This document shows, in pieces, positions 55,296 to 64,000 of a DNA stretch of 64,000 nucleotides. A model generated the notes under the pieces. It did no database searches and had not been told where the DNA came from. It worked only from the letters and a program-made list of their open reading frames with translations. The stretch is taken from the NCBI GenBank assembly GCA_963457665.1, contig OY735202.1, positions 76,102,142-76,166,141 of the forward strand. Reading direction: 5' to 3'. Position numbers and translations under genes: made by a program. This stretch comes from Thysanoteuthis rhombus. Lineage: Eukaryota > Mollusca > Cephalopoda > Oegopsida > Thysanoteuthidae. Each line of letters begins with the position of its first letter. The first letter of the stretch is position 1.

Positions 55296-56789
55296 TCTAA
55301 GATGTCTGGCCAATATCGAGGATTAAGGCTTACTGAAATCCAAATGGGTTTTGCATTTTGCAACGTGCTGGAGAAAGTGTTTATAATGATAATTCTTCAG
55401 TCATCTTCAGGTACACAAGATTACATTGAGAAAAGAAAGGGTTGTTTCTTTCTAGGATAATGTAGGTAAATAGGAAGAGAAATGGTGACAATATATTGAC
55501 ATGCTCAGCTTCTTTAGAATTGATAAGCTGGAACATTGAGGTAATAACAAAAGCAATAAGAGGAATGAGTTTAATAGTTCGAATAACTCATGAAATAATA
55601 ATTATTTTTAGGGGTGTGGCTGAGGAACAGGGTGGACAGGGGCGATTTTAACCCCTCCCTGCCCAACAGCTTCATAAATAGTAGTTTACCTACTGCATCT
55701 CCACTAACATTATACAGTAACATATCACAATAGATGTTGGATGGGGGAACCCCAAGGATCGAATCCCCCACCCCTTCCTGCTATATGTAAATCACAGAAA
55801 GTATTGATAGGCAGATAAAATAATCTTAGTATCCCTAGGTAGAGTCTTACCTTTCTGGTTTTCAATCGAAAATTCTGTTCTGTAAAGTCTTTTAGTCATA
55901 CAAAACCTTAACTTTGCTACAACTAGTATATGCATAATAAACCATAAAAGGGGGGGGGGAGGTTTTCTCTTTTTAAATTTAAAAAAAAAAAAAAATCCTG
56001 AAAATCTCATTTCATTCGACTCTCCCCTGAGAATGATCCGGCAGAAAGATATCCAAATGTACTGTGTGAAAACAATTTGTACAAATCAAAAAATGTTGTT
56101 TAAAACGTCATTCAAAGTGGCACACCAAACAGATGGATGACACGTGTAAAAAAATGCAAGTACAATGATGGAAAAACGCACGTATTACAATTTTAAAAAA
56201 TTTCAGTGTAAAAATATATTCTTTTTGTCTTCACAGAACTGTTTCTTCTTTGTTTTGATAAAAGTTGATTCTGAAACTTGCAGATGAAGGGAGGATCTTG
56301 CATCACTGATAACTTTGAAACAGTCTTCAGTATATGGCTTTGCACGGTGTGGGATATCCAATGGATGCTGACTTATGGCTGAGCTTGTTTTAGTTCTGTC
56401 CTGTTATTTATCAGTTGACTCACTGTACCTGAGGCCTAACTTCAAGTGGAACTCCTTCAAATAACTTCTTTTCTCAAAGCAACTTCAATGTAATTATTTC
56501 TTTTCTTTTCAGGCCCCATGAGCATATAGGAACTCTTTCGTCCCTTGGGAGGTAGGGGACTTAATTTGCTTGGAATTTTACACAGATTAAAGACACAAGT
56601 ATTAATTTCCAACAAAGTCTTTTTATCAATTGATGATACTTAGTACAAATTATGCAACTTGGAATAAATAATGTTTTCTGCTTTTCTTGGCAGCAAATCT
56701 ATCAATCACCAGAATTTCTCCAACTGTTATGTCTAAAATTTGGGGGTATGGGGCCAACACACTACCCCACTAATTCATACACCACTGGT
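55296..56789. other. Stretch with no supported gene
   Basis: A G-run (55953-55960) and an A-run (55980-55996) are present. A possible splice-like arrangement at 56513-56551 was considered and not accepted. The rest is AT-rich. Confidence 0.4.
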
Positions 56790-56950
56790 AATGATGGGGG
56801 ATGATTTTCCCAAATACTGCCTTTCCAACTCTTTTCACTATCAATAATCGTGGCATGGCAATAATGAGACATTTTGTCAGAATATCTGGTGATTTGGGAT
56901 ACATTTCTAAAAAGAGGAATGTGGGAACCCAGGGATACCTGCACCCCCAC
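56790..56950 (-). mobile_element. SINE S3 3'-body fragment
   Basis: CACTATCAATAATCGTGGCA, TGGCAATAATGAGACATTTT corresponds to the 42.1 kb S3 copy (TCAATCATCATGGCATGCCA, GTGATGAGACAACTT). Confidence 0.5.
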
Positions 56951-57786
56951 CTCAAGAGATTTTTTTTTTTAAATTCAATTCTATAGACATTTTGAGGCTA
57001 TATGACATGAGTATTCAGATAAATACTTTTTCTTATCAGTGAATTTTTCAAATAGAAAATTTCTCGTAGTATATAGAGAATGAGGGAATGCCCTTAAAAA
57101 CCAAACACCATTTGCACAGTACTCTACCATTGCAGGTAATTTTTTTGTTTTTGTTTGAAAGGTGATTTATTTTCTTCTAACTAGTGTTTCTTGACCTTTT
57201 TCACTCTTTGCCACTCCTCAACAGTTCAAAAATTTGACATTGTCCTTACTCTGAGAAAAATAGAAATAAACATATGATAAGTGTACTTTCAAATTTCTTC
57301 TCTGTTTGCGCATTGATCTCATTGGTTGATTCACTTTCCTGTTATGACATCACTATGATTACATCATAGAAACTCTTGAGACTTTGAAACAGCTTGAGTT
57401 GAGATTTTAAAAAAAATCTAGATAGGATACTTGAACTGTTATAATTAAATTACCTTATAAAATAGCTTTATGCTTCTTTGTGCCAATCCATACATAAATA
57501 ACCACGTCATTTCTGATGAGCATATGCTAGTCACTATATCATGTAGCAAATTATTAGAAAAAATATTGATATAAAAATCTTAGGGCATTTGATAATTTTT
57601 TTTTGTAATTTCCTTATTGTGTGAAATTTAGTAACAACTACGCAATTACTTATCATATTTATACCTCACAAAGTTCATGAGATAATCATTTGTTACAATG
57701 GAATCTATTGTAAAATCAGTTATTGATGGTATTGTTTAATTTGAAATTAATAGTATTTTATTAGGAATTGATCAGTTAAGCCTTAA
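56951..57786. other. Stretch with a weak hAT-like end
   Basis: Near 57180-57230, TGTTTCTTGACCTTTTTCAC and GCCACTCCTCAACAGTT recall the ends of hAT MITEs, but no partner end was found. No gene. Confidence 0.35.
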
Positions 57787-59850
57787 CACAACTCATGATC
57801 GTGTCAATTTTGCAACAGGAAACAGATTCAAAATCATGAGCACCTTCTTCAAGAAGAAACCCTATAGGAAATGGACTTGAAGAAGCCCAAATCACAAAAC
57901 CAAGAACAATTTTGACTACATTTTAGCAGACAAAGGCGACAGTGAAAGACATTCAGATCCTGGATCAAGTCTGACCACAAGATGATGAGATGTAAAATTC
58001 AAATTGATACCAAGAAAAAGTGCAGAAAGATGTTCTGCACAAAACTGCAAACCACTTACCATTCGAAAAGAGCTCACTCAATCCATCAAGCTTGAACTAA
58101 AAAAAACGGTACAAACTTCTCACAAAACCAGAAGACAACTTCAATAAGCTCAACAGCAAAATAACAAAATCTCTATTTAAATCAAAGATCCAAGAAACCA
58201 TCTGTAAGCTCTTAGAAGGAACCAAGAATCGTGTAGAAAAATGCTGAAATCACAAGCCACCAACAACAGGAAAGATTGAAGCAACCAAATTAAACTAAAC
58301 CATCCAAAAGAAACAGAGAAGATTAAAGAAAATACACAGCAGTGGTCATCAAAAGTATTCATCAGAAAGTTAGGAGCTTTGAGACTATTAGAAAAAAGCT
58401 CTCAGTACAGGAAAAATGGAGACCTAACAATGGATAGGGACAAAACTGCCGAACTTACCCAAGAATTTTACAAAAAGACAACGAAGAGAATCTACAATTT
58501 ACAAGTAACCAGTTTGAAGATTTCCCAGAAGTTATTCCATGAGAAGTAAAACAAGCTGTCAAACAAACAAAAAAAAGAACAGCCCCTGGACCAAATAACA
58601 CCACCATCGACCTACTCAAAATAGCTGGTAGAGTCTTCACCAAGAAACTAGCCATCCTATCCAACTTATGCCTAAGACAGAATAAAGTCCCAGAAGATTG
58701 GAACACTACAATTATAATGCTCTTACGTAAGTAAGGTAACCTGAAAGATCTGAAAAGCTACAGACCAATAAGCCTACTCAACTGCATCTACAAACATTTT
58801 ACCAAAGTGATCACCAACTGAATCACCAAAGTGCCAGGTAAAAATCAACCATGAGAACAGGCTGGATTCAGAAAAAGCTCCTCAACCATTGACCATCTCC
58901 ATTTAATAAATCAACAGAAAGAGAAAGCAGCAGAATATAAAATGCCACTTGCTGTAGCATTTGCTGACTTTAAGAAGGCCTTTGACTAGGTGAAAATCCC
59001 TAAAGTCATTAATGCTATCATACAAGGCATAGACCCTGTATGTCTGAGTCTTGCTACTTATATACTGACACTGCTGTTTATTTATTACAAAGACTTTGAC
59101 CCCTTTCAGCTCAAAAGGGTTGTGAGACAAAGTGATATTAGCTTGACCAAACTCTTCACAGCCTACTTCGAGATGATCTGTGAAAACCTAGATTGGGAAA
59201 ATGAAGGAATCAGGGTAGATAGGGAATACCTAAGTAACCTCAGATTTGCTGATAATATTGTCTTTTTTGCATAAAACCATCACAATCTCTAAATAATGTT
59301 AGAAAAACTGAATGAAGAGAGCGAGGACAATGAATCTCTATGAAGTCCCCAAAAGAAGAAATTAAGGTTGAGCAAGCTCAACCTTTTAGAACAAGAAAAT
59401 CCCATTAGTCTTAAAAAGAAGAGTCTACAACCAATGCATCCTTCCAATAGAAGCTATGGAACTGAAACTTAGAACTTAACCAAAAGATTGACCCTATAAC
59501 TGAGAACCATGCAATGTACACAGGAGAGAATCATGTTCAACCTCACAGGGAGAGATCACAAGATAGCACAGTATATTAGAGGAAAAACAGGTATCAGAAA
59601 TATAGAATCCATTAGGAAACTCAAATGGTGAGATTTTAGCGAGATTGTCAGACAACCAATGGACACCACGACTCACAATGTTGATCCTCAGAGACCATAT
59701 GTAAAATTGTGACTGGCAAAATATAAGATGGCCTGAAAAGTTAAACAGAAAATATTGGCTCAGCTACACCCGTTATAGAGAGGTATAGCAAATCCTGGGA
59801 AAGGTCCATGTCCAACGACGAACAATAAAACGCTGAGGCTGAGGATAATG
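57787..59850 (+). pseudogene. RTE-type non-LTR retrotransposon, 5'-truncated and broken
   Basis: This is the longest LINE copy in the window. It begins in the C-terminal endonuclease: THDRVNFATGNRF, FFKKKPYRKWTW-like text, then DYILADK-like text and SDHKMMRC-like text to about 58000. The RT region follows with KKRTAPGPNNTTIDLLKIAG (about 58573), KDLKSYRPISLLNCIYK (about 58745), AFADFKKAFD before an in-frame stop at 58986, and RQSDISLTKLFTAYFEMIC. The catalytic box is FADN instead of FADD (59245-59256). The post-RT region holds KKRVYNQCILPIEAMEL and reaches about 59850. It is the same family as the copy at 50.4-52.2 kb, in opposite orientation. Many stops make it inactive. Confidence 0.85.
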
Positions 59851-59877
59851 TCTGAAGAGAACTTTTCCTTTTGACAT

Positions 59878-60155
59878 TTGAAAATTCCTTAACCCCCACA
59901 AAAATAAGTCTTTCGCTGGGTGGTGTTCGATTTCTGATGTAAATTTTTGCTGAATCGGTTCTTTAGTTGACACCTGCTTTTTGTAGAAAATTCTGACACC
60001 TCAGTCATCACTCTCCAACTCAACAAAATGCGAGAGAGAAACAACTTATTGATTAATCATCCTTTTCCAAAATTTTTGAAACCGCTCAGACCCCCCCCCC
60101 CCTGCTTCCATGATGCTAAGAGGCATTGGTCACGTGACTGTTCTCTTTTGAGTGA
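59878..60155 (+). repeat. Repeat A, 5'-truncated
   Basis: GAAAATTCCTTAACCCCCAC, then the core (CAGTCATCACTCTCCAACTC), a C-run (about 60090-60101) and the 3' module (TGATGCTAAGAGGCATTGGT). It ends TTTGAGTGACTG. It abuts the LINE 3' end. Confidence 0.75.
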
Positions 60156-60289
60156 CTGTTGTTGTTGATCTTGATTTGGTGTATGATATTTTTGGTTAAC
60201 TATGTAATCCCAAGAAATTGGTATTTTCGGCGCCTTTTGTTTGTAGTAAGTACGCTAAACTTGAGAAAGTTGTTTGTCTAGTATGATCT

Positions 60290-60466
60290 GTTGAGGCTCC
60301 ACACCCTCCCCATCACTCTCTCTCTCGCGCTCGCTCGCTCGCTCGGAGACACACACCTACTCGCCTCGTGTGCAATTGATATACACTTTCTCTCTTTCTC
60401 TAGGTCGATCGCGCAAACACACAATCCACTCACACATGAAACAACTCACCCATTTGCAGCTGAGAT

Positions 60467-60514
<48 letters not shown>

Positions 60515-60880
60515 TCTCTCTCTCTCTCTCTCTCTCTCTCTACGTCTGTGACAAACATTCAACCACACTCTCTATCATTTTCTCTCGACGTCGGCGACAC
60601 ACACAGAGAAAAGAACTGCTTACCCACGTACAGTTGATAGACACTCTCTCTCCCTCATTTTCTCTCTCCTCTCTCTCTACATCGCTGACACACACACACA
60701 CTGTCTCTCTGTCTCTCACCCTCCAAGTCGTTGACAGGGACACAGAGAGAGAAGACCTATTTACCCACGTACGGTTGATACGCTCACTCCCTGTTTTTCT
60801 CACAGAGGCGCAAACACGAAAAAACTGCATTGTTCTCCTGTTTCTCTTTCTCTCTCTCTCTCTCTTTTCCCTCTGACCCA
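60290..60880. repeat. CT/CA minisatellite with CpG-containing units
   Basis: Degenerate units of roughly 85-180 bp repeat ACCCACGTACAGTTGATAGA (60632) and ACCCACGTACGGTTGATACG (60762), with weaker relatives at about 60360 and 60446. CT runs and GACACACACAGAGA blocks separate them, including (CA)n at about 60469-60512 and (CT)n at 60515-60541. Long frames through it on both strands are repeat translations. CpG is unusually common (CTCGCGCTCGCTCGCTCGCT at 60324). Confidence 0.8.
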
Positions 60881-60979
60881 GTTACGACAACTGGTCATAT
60901 GTACTTTACTAAGTAAGTATAAGTAAGTAGAGACGAACTGGTTTACTTGAAGTTCACATGCACCGCTATCACAATGCTG

Positions 60980-61250
60980 CACCCCTCGACGTGTTCAGCT
61001 GCAAAAGGCAATCTTTTCAACCAGTTCTCGTCTCTGGGATGATGTGTGAACGCTGAACAAAACATGTTGCTGTTAGCAAAACGCCTGCGCACCAATGTCC
61101 TGCGGCTGAGGTGTGGGGCCTCGGGGAGGGGGTGGGGTAAGGGTCCTGGAGGTCGTGATTATGGGAGGGTACGTAGCAGGTGTAGGGTTACAGGAGCCCG
61201 GCCCCTCCTAAGATGAGAAGGATCGCCTATATCAATTGTGCAACATAATG
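60980..61250. promoter_or_regulatory. CpG- and GC-rich block, candidate promoter region
   Basis: This is the most GC-rich non-repetitive segment in the window. It contains CCCCTCGACGTGTTCAGC, ACGCCTGCGCACCAATGTCC (with CCAAT), GGCCTCGGGGAGGGGGTGGG and GAGCCCGGCCCCTCC. A possible donor, GGGGTAAGGGT, lies at about 61135. In an otherwise AT-rich, CpG-poor window this could be an unmethylated promoter or first non-coding exon. No TATA box, start codon context or coding exon was confirmed, and the strand is unknown. Confidence 0.3.
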
Positions 61251-61554
61251 GACCCAGCAACTTTACCCTGTCCTCTCTGCACATGGTTGCTAAATTAGCC
61301 ATTTTTTCCGGCTAGATGTGACTGATTTTTTTTGTAATATTACCGATAAAAATCTACGATAGCCGATTAGTATGGTGAATGATATAAAAGAAAATGTGCG
61401 ATTTTAATTATTAATTCGTTCTGGAGTCTTTGTATGGTTATTTTATTTGATTGGTTTTAAATAAGTACATGTTACGCCGAATTGGTTGAGTAGCCTGTGT
61501 TTTCACTATCAAAATGAAATCAAACTTTTTAAAAAATAGATACTTAGTTTAATT
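61251..61554. other. Stretch with nothing recognised
   Basis: The composition returns to AT-rich. No gene. Confidence 0.4.
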
Positions 61555-61730
61555 TTTTTTCTCGCTTTAATAAGTAAGTTTTTATTTGATCCAGAGTTTA
61601 TTTAATCAAAACAAAAATTTTAAACAACTATTTTTACGATCAAAAGTTCAAAAGTTTATGATCAAAAGTAATCTAAGTAAATATCGTCAATTAGGCGTGA
61701 CACATAACATGTAAAATGTATATTATTTAG
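61555..61730 (+). repeat. Repeat D, partial
   Basis: TTTATTTGATCCAGAGTTTA, TTTAATCAAAACAAAAATTT and ACGATCAAAAGTTC are followed by GACACATAACATGTAAAATG, as in the 33.9-34.4 kb copy. Confidence 0.55.
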
Positions 61731-62257
61731 CCATTTTCAAAGACAGCTCGTCGCTATAAATAACATGCTTGGCAACACTGGCTCTGCACTTGAAAAAAAA
61801 AAAATGAAGCTGTTTCGTACCTAGAAGCAAACTAATGTTACCTCTTTTTTTTCGTTGCATACTTGAATAGGCTACTCATCTTAATTACAAATTTTGACAA
61901 CACTTCCGAAAATTGGCACTAGAGAGAGGTTTTTGCCATTTTTTGTTGGTATGATTTTGCGAAGGTGGTCCCGATTGGAGGTCACATGACATCAGGCAGA
62001 TATGCGATCTGTTGAAAATTTATGAAGCAAAGCAGTAACAATATAATTTATATATATCTACTTCATTTTTCTTTCATGAATTCTCAGTTCTCATTTTTTC
62101 TTTTTTCATTTATGCGCCCTTTTTAACATCAAGTGTGCGTAGGTGTGAAATTTCCTCACTCTCAATCACTACGTGACATTAGTAGAATTTCAATGGGGAC
62201 CACTTTCGCTAAGTTGTGCCATATTTTATTCACCTTTGTCAACAATGTTAGGAAAGG
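61731..62257. other. Stretch with nothing recognised
   Basis: AT-rich with an A-run near 61794-61804. No supported feature. Confidence 0.4.
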
Positions 62258-62258
62258 G

Positions 62259-62309
<51 letters not shown>

Positions 62310-62340
62310 CATACATACATACATACATATTCCCACATGT
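62258..62340. repeat. (TA)n and TACA microsatellites
   Basis: TA dinucleotides at 62258-62308 are followed by CATA repeats and, further right, GTCTGTCTGTCTGT. Confidence 0.95.
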
Positions 62341-62650
62341 CCGTCTGTCTGTCTGTATTGTGTCTGTCTGTCCACACAATATCTTCAGAGGTTCTGAATT
62401 TTTAATCGCATTTTGTTGAAGGGTGGTTCCATGGATTAAGGAGGAATTGATTAAATTTTGGAGCGGATCCAGGATTTTTTTTCCACTCTCCTCCTCTACA
62501 TCATAGCTATATTTCCACACAATATCTCCAGAAGTTCCCAATGAATTTCAATGACATTTTGTAAAAGGGTGGTCCATTGATCAAGGGAAAATTGATTGAA
62601 TTTAGGGGCGGATCCTGGAACTTTTAAAAAGTTATCTCCCCTTCATCGTA
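62341..62650 (+). repeat. Repeat C, two tandem units of about 143 bp
   Basis: Both units carry CCACACAATATCT(T/C)CAGA, AAGGGTGGT and ATTGATT.AATTT.GG.GCGGATCC, then a pyrimidine-rich part. The first unit begins at 62372 and the second at 62515. The GTCTGTCTGTC microsatellite at the left edge also borders the 32.4 kb copy. Confidence 0.75.
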
Positions 62651-63607
62651 GCCGTATCCGAACATATTTTCATTCAGTTTTTAGTGACAATGGTTTTGGT
62701 CATAGGTATGTACTCTGAGTGCTTTCTAGGGTGTATGTGTGATGTCTGTAATTTTGCAAAAAATGTTTTTTTTCTTCGCTTTTTTTTTCCTTTGAATTCG
62801 TTCATTTTATTTTTTATGACCAACGGAAGAATTGTTTGTAACTTTTTATTGCCTATCTTGACATTTTAGTTACTCTGCTTCTTTCAGTGCTGAGGAATTC
62901 CCCAAGAATTCTCACAAAACATTTTGAACATTGAATACATGCTTATACCCCCTCCCTTCACACACTCACGATTATAGGTAAAAAGTCATTAAAAAATATC
63001 AAAATGTACACTGATGTCTAAAAAAATGGGTTTGTGAGGTCTACATGCATACGTATGTGTGTGTCGGAGAGGAAGAGAGTGCGTGGTGATTGGAAAAAAG
63101 TTATTGGTAAATAATCATAACTTTCATGGGTAGTAGAAAAAGCCATTGTAAAAAGGTTTTAATGGAGTAAGTAATATTTTTGTTCTCCTAATTCATAGAA
63201 ATAAGATAAAATTTTTAATAAAAATAGGTAATAATCTAATTTATAGTGACAAAATATGTAATACTTCTGATAAAAAAGGAATACTTCTATTTATAGTAAT
63301 AAAATAATATTTTGATGAAAAAAAAGTAATGTTTTGATAATGTAAACAATAACCAATTGCACATTAACGTGCATTATGACTTTTTCTGTTACTTTTTTCT
63401 TATGACTTTTTTCCAGTCCCCTAACACACGTAGACTTAGAGGACCAATTTTTCCAGACATTAGCAAAATAAATTAAGCCTGATTAATAATTAAATGTTGA
63501 TTGACTCAAAAAAAAAATATTGACAAGCTAAATATCAACCAAATAACATTTGAATGGCTGTCTGGTGTGACCAGATATGATGATGAACTCAATCAAACCA
63601 AAAATGG
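62651..63607. other. AT-rich stretch with short local repeats
   Basis: From about 63150 to 63350, lines of AATAATA(T)TTTTGATAAAAA type repeat irregularly (GTAATATTTTTG, GTAATAATCTAATTTATAG, AATACTTCTATTTATAG). No gene. Confidence 0.45.
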
Positions 63608-63912
63608 GAAAACGGTGATCAATGAATAAATTACCTCTCTTTGTTGGAGTGTGATCATTAAAAAGTCTGAATTTTCAACAAAAAAAAACAAGTGTGAAAA
63701 CTGCTTGACATAAACCAGTTTAGCTGAAACATGCATGATAAATTGAATCTTACACTAAAACCCATTTTTGAGAGGGGAGGGGTTCAAAACACAAAATGAA
63801 AACAGACTATGGAGTAAATGTTCAACTTTCTAGCTCCATTAGTGCAGTCTGTACACATCATACATACATAACCAACCAGACTCATTTAAAAATTGAAGAA
63901 ACCTATATTGAA
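63608..63912 (-). repeat. Repeat A, 3'-truncated
   Basis: On the plus strand it starts in the core (CGGTGATCAATGAATAAATT) and runs through GGGAGGGGTTCAAAAC to AAATTGAAGAAACCTATATT. The A 3' module is replaced by unrelated sequence. Confidence 0.8.
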
Positions 63913-64000
63913 TCCTATCTCCAATTGAGGCCTTTTGCCAGATTATATTGAACTAAAAATGCATCAATTTGGAAAAATGTATCATTGTGGAATAGTGGTT

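Noticed and set aside
56513..56551. 39-bp exon-like segment between CTTTTCAG and GTAGGG
   Set aside because: In the phase required after the 34.6 kb exon it contains a stop (TAG). The donor is weak.
60370..60876. 168-codon His/Thr/Ser/Leu-rich frame
   Set aside because: It is a translation of CA and CT microsatellites and minisatellite units.

Overview
This window looks like AT-rich nuclear DNA from an invertebrate animal. Most of it is gene-poor, intron-like or intergenic sequence filled with old transposable elements and simple repeats. Long (TA)n and (CA)n(TA)n microsatellites, several tRNA-derived SINE families, RTE-type LINE remnants with ATG/CAT-type tails, a Penelope-like reverse transcriptase relic, hAT-type ends and consensus GT-AG splice sites all exclude bacteria and point to a metazoan. 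A lophotrochozoan such as a mollusc is my best guess, but this is inference; I did not find the SINE I would expect to be abundant in coleoid cephalopods. No rRNA, functional tRNA, CRISPR array or bacterial operon is visible.

Only one piece of a host gene is well supported. It is an exon at 34510-34632 (+), with a polypyrimidine-AG acceptor, an in-frame upstream stop, an initiator ATG at 34587, a short secretory signal peptide start and a consensus donor (G|GTGAGT). It looks like the first coding exon of a secreted or membrane protein. The remaining exons were not found and would lie across introns longer than this window or beyond its edge. A CpG-richer, G/C-richer block at about 60.2-61.25 kb is a weaker promoter-like candidate.

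The dominant structure is a modular interspersed repeat, here called A and B. About 28 copies lie on both strands and cover roughly 10 kb. A and B share one core but have different 5' and 3' modules. Both have short imperfect terminal inverted repeats, and at least one copy (4636-5040) mixes the modules. This suggests a family of non-autonomous DNA elements that exchange ends.

Layout: 0-7 kb holds A/B copies, a SINE nested inside repeat D, and a tandem dimer. 7.7-8.8 kb is a degraded inverted-repeat DNA transposon. 9-17.5 kb mixes A copies, TA tracts and SINEs. 17.5-17.9 kb is a LINE tail. 18.48-20.19 kb is a G-poor (CT/CA-rich) minisatellite with layered repeat units. 20.5-33 kb holds A/B copies, SINEs and LINE tails. 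34.5 kb is the signal-peptide exon, followed by an 85-bp local duplication. 36.5-37.1 kb is a hAT-like MITE. 39-43 kb contains an inverted pair of element E and a pyrimidine tract. 47.0-47.8 kb is a second pyrimidine tract. 48-60 kb is a retroelement graveyard: three RTE-type LINE fragments, one Penelope-like RT relic, and A and SINE copies. 60-64 kb holds CT/CA minisatellites, the CpG-rich block, and repeats C, D and A.

All reverse transcriptase remnants are broken by stops and frameshifts, and both readable LINE catalytic motifs are mutated. Nothing here appears to be an intact autonomous element.
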